Part shown: in pieces, positions 7,384 to 14,197 of the stretch
How the letters are laid out: every line of letters starts with the position of its first letter
How positions within the stretch are numbered: the first letter of the stretch is position 1
From: Paracoccaceae bacterium
Lineage (GTDB): Bacteria; Pseudomonadota; Alphaproteobacteria; Rhodobacterales; Rhodobacteraceae
Direction: 5' to 3'
DNA: 15,104 nt
Assembly: GCA_024644285.1 (NCBI GenBank)
Contig: JAHELH010000029.1
Location: forward strand, 1-15,104
The notes under the pieces: generated by a model
Database searches by the model: none
Seen by the model: only the letters and a program-made list of their open reading frames with translations
What the model was told of the DNA's origin: nothing
Position numbers and translations under genes: made by a program

Positions 7384-8099
7384 CGGACTGGGCACGGGCT
7401 AAGGCAATCCTGGTATTGGTGGCGACGGTGGCGTTCGCGCTGTCACCCTGGCTTTCGCCGGGCTTCGGCGGGTTCGATGCCGACCGCTTTCCGGTGCCGC
7501 AAGAGAACCCGCCCGCGCAGCCCGCCGGCTATGCGTTTTCGATCTGGGGGCTGATTTATCTCTGGCTGATCATCCATGCCGGGTTCGGGCTGCTGCAGCG
7601 GGCCGAAGAGCCGGACTGGGATGCGACGCGCTGGCCGCTGCTGGTCAGCCTTGCGGTGGGCGCAAGCTGGATCGCCGTGGCGCAGACCTCTCCGCTGGCG
7701 GCGCTGGTGCTGATCTGGATCATGCTGGCCGGCGCGCTGGCGGCCCTGTTCGCGGCGCCGCGGACCGAGCCGTGGCTGCTGAGCGCACCTCTGTCGGTCT
7801 ATGCCGGGTGGCTGACGGCGGCGTCCTTCGTCGCGGTTGCGATCAATGCCGCAGGATACGGGTTTGGTCCCGGGGCCCTGGTCTGGGCCTGGATCGTGAC
7901 CGTGGCGCTGGTGGCCGTGGCGGTCTTCGTCCAGGTGCGGCTGGGGCGCGTGCCGGGCTACGGGCTGACGGTGGCCTGGGCACTGGTCGCGCTGGGAGTG
8001 GCGAACTGGGGCGAGCAGAACACGCTGGCGCTGGTGGCCTGGGCGCTGGCGGCGGTCATCGGGGCGCTGCCCTTCGCCCTGCCCGCCCGGCGGGACTGA
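7380..8099 (+). CDS. TspO/tryptophan-rich-like integral membrane protein
   Basis: This 239-residue protein is almost entirely hydrophobic, with about seven predicted helices (roughly 8-25, 52-73, 87-105, 107-125, 132-158, 165-186 and 195-235, the last probably two). The segment PAGYAFSIWGLIYLWL (48-63) resembles the Pro-x-x-x-Phe-x-x-x-Trp-x-x-x-Tyr pattern of the TspO/MBR (tryptophan-rich sensory) family, and the sequence is rich in Trp, but it is longer than classical five-helix TspO (about 160 residues). I therefore call it TspO-like with moderate confidence; function and ligand are unknown. Its ATG shares 4 bp with the serS stop (ATGA), so it is probably co-translated with serS. Its stop lies 4 bp from the stop of the convergent desaturase gene, leaving no room for a separate terminator. 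Confidence 0.75.
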   Translation: MTDWARAKAILVLVATVAFALSPWLSPGFGGFDADRFPVPQENPPAQPAGYAFSIWGLIYLWLIIHAGFGLLQRAEEPDWDATRWPLLVSLAVGASWIAVAQTSPLAALVLIWIMLAGALAALFAAPRTEPWLLSAPLSVYAGWLTAASFVAVAINAAGYGFGPGALVWAWIVTVALVAVAVFVQVRLGRVPGYGLTVAWALVALGVANWGEQNTLALVAWALAAVIGALPFALPARRD

Positions 8100-8103
8100 C
8101 GGA

Positions 8104-9087
8104 CTATTCCGCTGGAATCGCCCGCGCGCGCGGCGCTTTCGGGAACGGCACCAGGCGCTCGTTCTCCTCGTCCCAGAGCTTCAGCGTGAAGCTGTGCAGC
8201 GCTTCGGGCCACTTGATCCTGCGCAGGGCGAATTCCTCGGGCATGTTATGGTGGCACTTGCGCAGCCGGTAACTGGGGATGCGTGGGTTGAAATGGTGAA
8301 TGTCGTGATAGGCGATGTTGCCGGTGCCGATGTCCCAGAGATGCCCGAGATCGAGGCAGCTTGAGCCCTGCAACGCCGCGCGGCGAAAGTCGAGGTCGGG
8401 CTTGCGGTCCCAGTAAGTGTCCTCGAAATTGTGCTGCAGGAAGACCAGAAACACGCCGATGAGCGACGAGATCACCGCGGTGGCGGCGTAGGTCAGCGGA
8501 CCGGCCCAGCCGAAGCCAAGCCAGAGCGCGTAAAGGAAGGCCGCCAGCATCGCGTTGTGGGCGAGGACCCCTGCGACGCCGATCTTGCGGGTGTTCTTGG
8601 GCCAGCGGTAGACGATGAAGAACGTCAGAATGCCGCCGACCGGCAGCATGATCAGCGGATTACGGTAGAGCCGGTACCACAGACGCGTGTGCCAGGGGGC
8701 CTCGTTCCACTCGCGCAGGGTCATGGTGTGGATCTCGGTGGTCTCGCGGTGGTCGAGATTGCCGAGATAGGCGTGGTGGATATCGTGGTTGACCTTGCCG
8801 GCGTAGTAAGGCGTGAGCGTGACAAGCGACAGCGCATATCCGGCGGCGGTGTTCACCCAGCGCTTGGAGAATAGCGAATGGTGGCCGCAATCGTGCTGCA
8901 GCACGTAGAGACGGACCCCGGCAAAGGCGGTGATGACGCAGAACGGCGCGGCGAGATACCAGGTGTGCGACAGCTGGATCGAGACGTAGAGCGCGACGAA
9001 GAAAAACGCGTAGCTGGCGAAAAAGCTGAGCGCCCCGATGCGGTCGTCCTTCTCGGTGAAGCCGTTGAGGTAGTCCTTGATGGTCAT
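8104..9087 (-). CDS. Membrane fatty acid desaturase
   Basis: This is a di-iron integral-membrane desaturase that would introduce a double bond into an acyl chain using oxygen and electrons from ferredoxin or cytochrome. The 327-residue product has the three His clusters: HDCGHH (65-70), HDIHH (101-105) and HDIHH (261-265), with paired hydrophobic segments at about 20-60 and 150-215. QHNFEDTYW (218-226) is also typical of the bacterial omega-6/delta-12-like branch, but regioselectivity cannot be read from sequence. I chose the ATG at 9085-9087 (MTIKDYLNGF, with GGAA upstream). A GTG at 9145-9147 would add 20 residues (MGAAILPSPL and on) that do not resemble the family and have no Shine-Dalgarno. 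It is convergent with the TspO-like gene and has its own candidate promoter upstream. Confidence 0.93.
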   Translation of the reverse strand: MTIKDYLNGFTEKDDRIGALSFFASYAFFFVALYVSIQLSHTWYLAAPFCVITAFAGVRLYVLQHDCGHHSLFSKRWVNTAAGYALSLVTLTPYYAGKVNHDIHHAYLGNLDHRETTEIHTMTLREWNEAPWHTRLWYRLYRNPLIMLPVGGILTFFIVYRWPKNTRKIGVAGVLAHNAMLAAFLYALWLGFGWAGPLTYAATAVISSLIGVFLVFLQHNFEDTYWDRKPDLDFRRAALQGSSCLDLGHLWDIGTGNIAYHDIHHFNPRIPSYRLRKCHHNMPEEFALRRIKWPEALHSFTLKLWDEENERLVPFPKAPRARAIPAE

Positions 9088-9161
9088 GGCAATTCCGGCG
9101 TCAAAGGTCGGTTCAGTCAAGGGAGACGGCAGAATGGCCGCCCCCACGGCAATTCGCGAGC

Positions 9162-9191
9162 ATTTAACAGGATGCCGGGCTGCCTTGTCCA
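9162..9191 (-). promoter_or_regulatory. Candidate promoter for the desaturase gene
   Basis: On the minus strand, TGGACA (9186-9191, five of six matches to the -35 consensus) and TTAAAT (9162-9167, four of six to the -10) are separated by 18 bp. Transcription would start near 9155, giving an untranslated leader of about 68 bases before the ATG at 9087. It lies in the 117-bp gap after the DUF2235 gene, so the desaturase is likely expressed on its own. If the alternative GTG start at 9147 were used, the leader would be only about 8 bases, which argues against that start. Confidence 0.4.
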
Positions 9192-9204
9192 GTGCGGCGG
9201 TGCG

Positions 9205-10362
9205 TTACGGCCAATCGGGATCGCGCTTGCTGGGCAGGCGCGGCGCCAGCTCTGCGCGCAGCGGACGCAGCGTTTCGGGGTCATAGGGCTGGCCCCTGGC
9301 GTCGCCGAAGGCCAGCCGGTGCTGTGCCGCGGTCGAGACGTCGCGGGTGTGGTCGGTCAGCGGCCGGGCGCGGTCGCCGCGGCGGGACGGCGTGTCCGTC
9401 ACTGGACCGCCAAACCGGCGCCCGGCATGGACCAGGTCGACGAAGTCCTGGTCGACATGCAGGCCGGCCCGAGCGGCGCCCTCGATGATCCAGTCGAGCG
9501 TGTAATCCGACAAGCCCCGCGACGGGCTGTTGCCGCCGACCTTGCCGTGATCGCCCGGAAACCACTCCTGCCGGAAGGGCCGCGCGGGGTCGTTGCCGTT
9601 AAGCTGATCGAGGTTGATCCAGGGCGTGGGCTCGTACAGCCTGCGGCGCTCGTCGATGGCAATGGCGTGCCGTCCCGCCGTGACCGAACGCGACAGGACC
9701 AGATCGTGGAACAGGAATGTGGCGTTGAAGCGCTCTGCCAGCAGGCCCAGTACGCCGGGCACGCCGAGCGCGCCGACGGTGTCCCAGATGCCGAGATAGG
9801 CGACGGTCAGCGCATCGCCCGGCGGGTGGCCGCGGTCTTCGCGCCAGAGCTTCTCTGCTTCGCCGGTATGGACCAGAGGCGCGTAGCCCAGTCGCCATTT
9901 CGCCGATTCCGGCGATCCGGGCTTGGTGCGCTCGTCGCGGTCGCGGTAGCGGTCGAACGCTTCGGGGATGCGGTGCAGGTTGGCCTCGTCGGGCAGGCCC
10001 GCGGCGCGGATCATGCCGGCCAGCGAGCGCGCCGTGTAGGCGCCGCGCGAGAAGCCGAAGATGTAGATCTCGTCGCCCGGGAGGTATTCGTGCGCCAGCC
10101 AGGAATAGGCGCGGATGATGCGCTCGTCCAAGCCAAGTCCCAGGGCGCCGCCGATGAACTTGTCGAAAAACCGTCGCCACCTTGTGTCGCCGCGCCCCTC
10201 GCCGACACCGGTAAGGTAGAAGCTCTTCTGGATGTTTCCGCTCGGATCCTTTTCCGGGATCTGTTCGCTGAGCCGCTCGACATTCGTGGCGTTCTCGTTC
10301 TCCGGCTTGTTCCAGGTGCCGTCGCAGAATATCGCAAGTCGCTTCAACGCAATGTTCCCCAT
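9205..10362 (-). CDS. DUF2235 alpha/beta-hydrolase (Tle1-like family)
   Basis: The 385-residue product belongs to the DUF2235 family of uncharacterised alpha/beta-hydrolases, related to the catalytic domain of Tle1-type type VI lipase effectors. The N-terminal strand and turn LAIFCDGTWN (9-18) are diagnostic. The nucleophile elbow is GFSRG (103-107, Ser105), followed by AYTAR. The probable acid is Asp194 in GIWDTVG, and the probable catalytic His is His272 in PGDHGKVGG. The C-terminal part (LSDYTLDWIIEGA, 284-296) is also family-typical. No signal peptide, membrane helix or type VI adaptor domain is seen, and no type VI gene is nearby, so a cytoplasmic esterase or lipase is more likely than a secreted effector. 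The ATG at 10360-10362 lacks a clear Shine-Dalgarno; a TTG at 10345-10347 (LKRLAIF) is an alternative. It follows der by 74 bp. Confidence 0.9.
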   Translation of the reverse strand: MGNIALKRLAIFCDGTWNKPENENATNVERLSEQIPEKDPSGNIQKSFYLTGVGEGRGDTRWRRFFDKFIGGALGLGLDERIIRAYSWLAHEYLPGDEIYIFGFSRGAYTARSLAGMIRAAGLPDEANLHRIPEAFDRYRDRDERTKPGSPESAKWRLGYAPLVHTGEAEKLWREDRGHPPGDALTVAYLGIWDTVGALGVPGVLGLLAERFNATFLFHDLVLSRSVTAGRHAIAIDERRRLYEPTPWINLDQLNGNDPARPFRQEWFPGDHGKVGGNSPSRGLSDYTLDWIIEGAARAGLHVDQDFVDLVHAGRRFGGPVTDTPSRRGDRARPLTDHTRDVSTAAQHRLAFGDARGQPYDPETLRPLRAELAPRLPSKRDPDWP

Positions 10363-10436
10363 GAATGAGCCGAGTGTCTTCCGCCCAAGTTCCGCGCGTC
10401 AAGAGGAGGCTCGGCTCGGAATCGCGACCAATCCGC

Positions 10437-11891
10437 CTAGCTTTGGTCGGCGGGCTTTCGACCGGTATGCTTGCGCAGCCGCGAGGGGGTGGATTTCTTG
10501 CGATTCTTGTAGGGATTGTCCTCGGCCTGGCTGCGCATCCATAGCCGGACAGGCGTGCCGGGCATGTCAAAGTCGTCGCGCAAGCCGTTGATAAGGTATC
10601 TGGAATAGCTTTCCGGCACCTTGTCGGGATGGCTGCACATCACGACGAAACCGGGCGGGCGGGTCTTGGCCTGGGTCATGTAGCGCATCTTGATCCGGCG
10701 GCCGCCGGGCGCCGGCGGCGGATGCGCTTCCAGCATGCCGGTCAGCCAGCGGTTCAGTTTGGCGGTGGGCACGCGGCGGTTCCAGACCTCGTGCGCCTGC
10801 AGCACCGCGGCGTGCAGCCGGTCCAGCCCGCGTCCCGTCAATGCCGCGACGGTGACCAGCGGCGCGCCCCTGAGTTGCGGCAACAGGCGCTCGAAGGTCT
10901 CGCGCAGGTCGCGCAGCTTGGCCTGTTTGGCGGGCTCCAAGTCCCACTTGTTCACTGCCACCACGACCGCCCTGCCCTCGCGCTCGGCCAGATCCGCGAT
11001 GCGCAGATCCTGTTGCTCGAAGGGGATGGCGGCGTCGAGCAGGACGATCACCACCTCGGCGAACTTGACCGCGCGCAGGCCGTCCGAGACACTGAGCTTC
11101 TCCAGCTTTTCCTGCACCTTGGCCTTCTTGCGCATTCCGGCCGTGTCGAAGATGCGCACCGGCGTGCCGTGCCAGTCGGCGGCGACCGAGATCGCGTCGC
11201 GGGTGATCCCGGCTTCGGGGCCGGTCAGCAGGCGCTCCTCGCCCAGGATCGCGTTGATCAGCGTCGATTTGCCGGAATTGGGCCGACCCACCACCGCGAT
11301 CTGCAACGGGCGCGCGCGGGTCGGCACGCGCGGGGCGTCTTCGTCCGCAATGTCGATGTCGGTCTCGGGCTCTTGCGCGGCGGCGCGTCCGGCAAATCCG
11401 TCGGCCAGCGGCATCAGCCGGGCGTAAAGCTCGTTCAGCCCCTCGCCGTGTTCCGCCGACATCCGGATCGGCTCGCCAAGCCCCAGCGCATAGGCGTCAA
11501 GCACGCCAGAATCCGCCGCCGACCCCTCGCCCTTGTTGGCCGCCAGGATCACATGGGCGGATTTGCGGCGAAGGATATCGGCGAAGACTTCATCGGCAGG
11601 CAGGACGCCCGCCCGCGCGTCGATCATGAACAGGCAGATATCGGCCATCTCGACCGCGCGCTCGGTCAACCGGCGCATCCGGCCCTGCAGCGACTCGTCG
11701 CTGGCCTCTTCCAGTCCAGCCGTGTCGATCACGGTAAAGCGCAGATCGCCCAGCCGCGCCTCGCCCTCGCGCAGGTCGCGGGTGACGCCGGGCTGGTTGT
11801 CGACAAGCGCCAACCGCTTGCCCACCAGCCGGTTGAACAGCGTCGACTTGCCGACATTGGGCCGGCCCACGATGGCGAGGGTGAAACTCAT
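10437..11891 (-). CDS. der: Ribosome-associated GTPase Der (EngA)
   Basis: Der is the essential GTPase with two tandem G domains and a C-terminal KH-like domain that acts in 50S ribosomal subunit assembly. The 484-residue product shows G domain 1 with P-loop GRPNVGKS (9-16), switch II DTAG (56-59) and a G4 element NKGE (119-122). An acidic linker (about 174-187) follows. G domain 2 has GRPNSGKS (202-209), DTAG (249-252) and the standard NKWD (314-317). The KH-like domain spans about 370-455 (KMRYMTQAKTRPPGFVVM at 401-418). A basic tail (460-484) ends the protein. The first G4 has Glu in place of the usual Asp, which I believe is common in alphaproteobacterial Der. The ATG is at 11889-11891. 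It follows the BamB-like gene by 58 bp. Confidence 0.97.
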   Translation of the reverse strand: MSFTLAIVGRPNVGKSTLFNRLVGKRLALVDNQPGVTRDLREGEARLGDLRFTVIDTAGLEEASDESLQGRMRRLTERAVEMADICLFMIDARAGVLPADEVFADILRRKSAHVILAANKGEGSAADSGVLDAYALGLGEPIRMSAEHGEGLNELYARLMPLADGFAGRAAAQEPETDIDIADEDAPRVPTRARPLQIAVVGRPNSGKSTLINAILGEERLLTGPEAGITRDAISVAADWHGTPVRIFDTAGMRKKAKVQEKLEKLSVSDGLRAVKFAEVVIVLLDAAIPFEQQDLRIADLAEREGRAVVVAVNKWDLEPAKQAKLRDLRETFERLLPQLRGAPLVTVAALTGRGLDRLHAAVLQAHEVWNRRVPTAKLNRWLTGMLEAHPPPAPGGRRIKMRYMTQAKTRPPGFVVMCSHPDKVPESYSRYLINGLRDDFDMPGTPVRLWMRSQAEDNPYKNRKKSTPSRLRKHTGRKPADQS

Positions 11892-11949
11892 CTCGGTCGC
11901 TCTGCAGCGCGTGAAGCGCGTGAACCGCGCGGTCTACACCGGTTTCGGC

Positions 11950-13278
11950 CTAACGGAAAGCGTGAAGCTGGCCGCGTTCCGAGACGATGTACATGGTGCG
12001 ACCGGCCACGGCCATGGAACTGGCCGCACCGCCCGGCAGGCCGATGGTGGCACGGTCCGCGCCGGTAGCCGGGTCGTAGGATTTCAGCGTGCCGTCGTCG
12101 GAGGCGACCCAAAGCGCGCCGCCGGCCAGGACCGGGCCGTAATGGGCGAAAATCGCCTTGGCCTTGCGGGTGCGTTCGCGGCGGAAATACGGCAGGTCGC
12201 GGGACCAGATCTCGGTGCCCGAGGCGGCGTCGAGGCGGACCAGCTTGGACTGGTCGCTGATCAGGAAGACCGAGCCGCCGGATACCGTGACCGGCCCGTA
12301 TGCGCCATGCGGAGCAGTCCAGATGCGATTGCCGGACGCGGCGTCGATCGCGACGGAGCGGCCCGACTGGTTGCCGGTATAGATCACGCCGCCGGTGACT
12401 ACGGGGTCGGCGACGATGTCGGTGATGTTTGCATAGGCGCGGCCGCGGCGCTGGCCGGCGACGGTCGCCCCCCAGATGCGCACGCCGCCCTGGCGCAGGG
12501 CGGCAACGACCTCTCCGGATCCGAAGGGGAAGATCGCGATCTGGTCGGTCACCGCCGGCGCCGCGCCGCCGACGACGCCAACCTGGCTGGGCGTGCCGGG
12601 AAGCGACCACGCCACCCGGCCGTTGCTGGTGCGGATCGCCCAGGCGCGGTTCTCGCGGCTGACCACGTAGACAAGATCACTTGCCACGGTCGGGCTGGAG
12701 GTGGCGGGCGCGTCGAGGTCCTGGCGCCAGATCTCGGCCCCGGTCGCGGCGTCGAGTGCCGCAACCTGGCCGAACCCGGTGGTGACGTAGACGCGGTTGC
12801 CCGCGACGGCGACGCCACCACCCGAGGCCTCGCCCTCGTTGTCGCTTGGCGGGGTCAGGTCGGCGGTCCACAGCGTCGCACCGCCGGTCGAGGTGGCGGT
12901 GACCCGCGAGCGGCTGTCGAGCGTGAAGACGCGGCCGTCGGCGACGACGGGATCCGCGGTGATGCGGTGCTTGCGGCTGTTGCCCTGGCCGATACCGGCG
13001 CTCCAGATCAACTGCGGCGCGGCGCTGAAGGCGGGATGCGGGAGGGTATGGGTCGGGCCGCCGGCGACCTGGGTCCAGGCGGCATTGACCGAAGGCGCAG
13101 GGAGATTCAGCGCGGTGCTGAACGAGGCCAGTTCGACCTCGGCGCCGGGAATGGCGGCGGCGATCGGCTCTTCCTGGCGGATCGGAACGCGTTTGCCCTG
13201 CAGGATGACTTCCTGATCGCCGCAGGCGGCCAGCACGGCGAGGCCGCACAATAGCCCGATGCTGCTGGTAATCTTCAC
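11950..13278 (-). CDS. bamB: BamB-like PQQ-type beta-propeller lipoprotein
   Basis: In E. coli BamB is an outer-membrane lipoprotein, an eight-bladed propeller that assists BamA in inserting outer-membrane proteins. This 442-residue product has a lipoprotein signal peptide with lipobox LAAC (lipidated Cys19), then a linker of about 70 residues, then repeated PQQ-type blades marked by GATLWTADL, GAEIWRQDL, GRVAWSLPG, GNRIWTAPH and GTEIWSRDL. The residue after Cys19 is Gly, not Asp, consistent with outer-membrane sorting under the E. coli rule. The start is GTG (13276-13278) with a strong GGGGGA Shine-Dalgarno about 10 bp upstream. Its place between a YfgM-like gene and der is the E. coli order, which supports the BamB call over a PQQ dehydrogenase; there are no dehydrogenase catalytic motifs. 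Confidence 0.88.
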   Translation of the reverse strand: MKITSSIGLLCGLAVLAACGDQEVILQGKRVPIRQEEPIAAAIPGAEVELASFSTALNLPAPSVNAAWTQVAGGPTHTLPHPAFSAAPQLIWSAGIGQGNSRKHRITADPVVADGRVFTLDSRSRVTATSTGGATLWTADLTPPSDNEGEASGGGVAVAGNRVYVTTGFGQVAALDAATGAEIWRQDLDAPATSSPTVASDLVYVVSRENRAWAIRTSNGRVAWSLPGTPSQVGVVGGAAPAVTDQIAIFPFGSGEVVAALRQGGVRIWGATVAGQRRGRAYANITDIVADPVVTGGVIYTGNQSGRSVAIDAASGNRIWTAPHGAYGPVTVSGGSVFLISDQSKLVRLDAASGTEIWSRDLPYFRRERTRKAKAIFAHYGPVLAGGALWVASDDGTLKSYDPATGADRATIGLPGGAASSMAVAGRTMYIVSERGQLHAFR

Positions 13279-13347
13279 TGCTCGCGTCCCCCTGATCTGT
13301 TCAGGCCCGGACCGGTCTTGCCGGCGTCGTGCCGCGCTTGGCCGCGG

Positions 13348-14001
13348 TCACGCGGGTTCTGCCTCGCCACCCAGCGCCACAATCAACTGTGTGACGCGTC
13401 GACGCAAGCCCGCAGTGGCCTGGGTGTCCTCTGACAGCGCACGCAGACGGGCGATTGCGGCATCCGTGTCACCCATCTCGATCTCGGCCAGCGCGACCTG
13501 CTCTTCGGCCAGCACGCGATAGGCGGCGCCCGCGACCAGCAGCGGCTGAAGCATGTCGATGCGGGCACCGGGATCGGTGTCGCCCGATGTCAGGATGACC
13601 TTCTTGAGCAGCGCGAGATCGCGGTAAAGCGACGGCAGGGACGTTTCCGCGAGGATCGCGTCAAGGGCGGCGACGGCGGCAGACGTATCGCCGGCCTCGA
13701 CCGCCTGGTTCGCCGCCAGCAGCTGCACCACGACGCGCGCGTCGCCGTCCACCTCGGCCGCGCCGAGCGCGGCCTGGCGCGCGGCGGGGTCATCGGCTTC
13801 CAGCGCGGCGAGGATCGCGTCACCGCGCGCCTGGGCGGCGGCAGTGTCGCGGGATTTCGCGTATTCGTTCCAGGCCGTGCCCGCGACCAATCCGAGCACG
13901 ATTAGCAATGGTATCCAACCCCATTTCTTGAACAATCTGAACAGCTTGTCGCGGCGTACCGCCTCGCTGACTTCCTCGATAAAGCTGTCGGTTTCGCTCA
14001 C
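13348..14001 (-). CDS. YfgM-like membrane-anchored TPR-domain protein
   Basis: This 217-residue protein has a basic, amphipathic N-terminus (EEVSEAVRRDKLFRLFKKWG), one membrane helix (about 28-44, WIPLLIVLGLVAGTAWN) and an Ala-rich helical periplasmic domain of TPR-like repeats (about 50-210). This is the layout of YfgM, which in E. coli associates with SecYEG and periplasmic chaperones and modulates the Rcs response. The gene order yfgM-bamB-der is the same here, so I favour orthology, though TPR proteins are hard to assign by eye. The start is GTG (13999-14001) preceded by a strong GGAGGCAGG. It is the first gene of the leftward run and lies 69 bp before the BamB-like gene. A candidate promoter lies just upstream. 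Confidence 0.85.
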   Translation of the reverse strand: MSETDSFIEEVSEAVRRDKLFRLFKKWGWIPLLIVLGLVAGTAWNEYAKSRDTAAAQARGDAILAALEADDPAARQAALGAAEVDGDARVVVQLLAANQAVEAGDTSAAVAALDAILAETSLPSLYRDLALLKKVILTSGDTDPGARIDMLQPLLVAGAAYRVLAEEQVALAEIEMGDTDAAIARLRALSEDTQATAGLRRRVTQLIVALGGEAEPA

Positions 14002-14033
14002 GGCGCCTGCCTCCGTTCCGGGATCGGCCCCCT

Positions 14034-14061
14034 CTTACACGCAAGCCCGAGCGGTTGCCAA
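14034..14061 (-). promoter_or_regulatory. Candidate promoter for the yfgM-bamB-der run
   Basis: On the minus strand TTGGCA (14056-14061, five of six to the -35 consensus) and TGTAAG (14034-14039, four of six to the -10) are 16 bp apart. This puts a transcription start near 14027, with a leader of about 26 bases that contains the GGAGG Shine-Dalgarno of the YfgM-like gene. Position and match are reasonable, but the call is by eye only. Confidence 0.4.
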
Positions 14062-14123
14062 GGGCGACCCCGGCCGGCGGTCCGGGTCTCCTTGCACCGA
14101 TTTGCGGAAAGGATTAATCTAAA

Positions 14124-14136
14124 CTAAACAGTTTAG
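14124..14136. promoter_or_regulatory. Perfect 13-bp palindrome, probable repressor operator of the RND adaptor
   Basis: CTAAACAGTTTAG is a perfect inverted repeat with 6-bp arms around one central base. On its left the motif CTAAA is also repeated directly (14119-14123 and 14124-14128). It is AT-rich in a GC-rich setting and lies 61 bp before the adaptor ATG. Two weak plus-strand promoter pairs overlap it: TTGCAC (14092-14097) with TAATCT (14115-14120), and TTGCGG (14102-14107) with TAAACA (14125-14130), both 17 bp apart. A protein bound here would block transcription in either case. Sites of this shape are typical of TetR-family repressors of RND pumps. No regulator gene is visible in the window; it could lie beyond the right edge. 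Confidence 0.6.
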
Positions 14137-14197
14137 CGTATGTCACTGTGCGGCGCCGAGGTTCAGGCGTCACGCAAGACGAGGACCAGAGGCCTGG

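Noticed and set aside
5986..7395. Minus-strand ORF of 469 codons opposite serS
   Set aside because: Antisense shadow of seryl-tRNA synthetase, with low-complexity Arg/His/Gln composition and no motifs.
9205..10362. DUF2235 protein as a type VI secretion effector with an immunity gene
   Set aside because: No VgrG, PAAR, Hcp or adaptor gene and no lipoprotein immunity candidate next to it; the adjacent small gaps hold no ORF.
8878..10368. Plus-strand ORF of 496 codons opposite the desaturase and DUF2235 genes
   Set aside because: Spans two real minus-strand genes and the gap between them without any recognisable domain.
11533..13254. Plus-strand ORF of 573 codons opposite der and bamB, rich in Gly/Ala/Asp
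   Set aside because: Antisense to two clearly identified genes; its composition reflects the complement of beta-propeller coding sequence.
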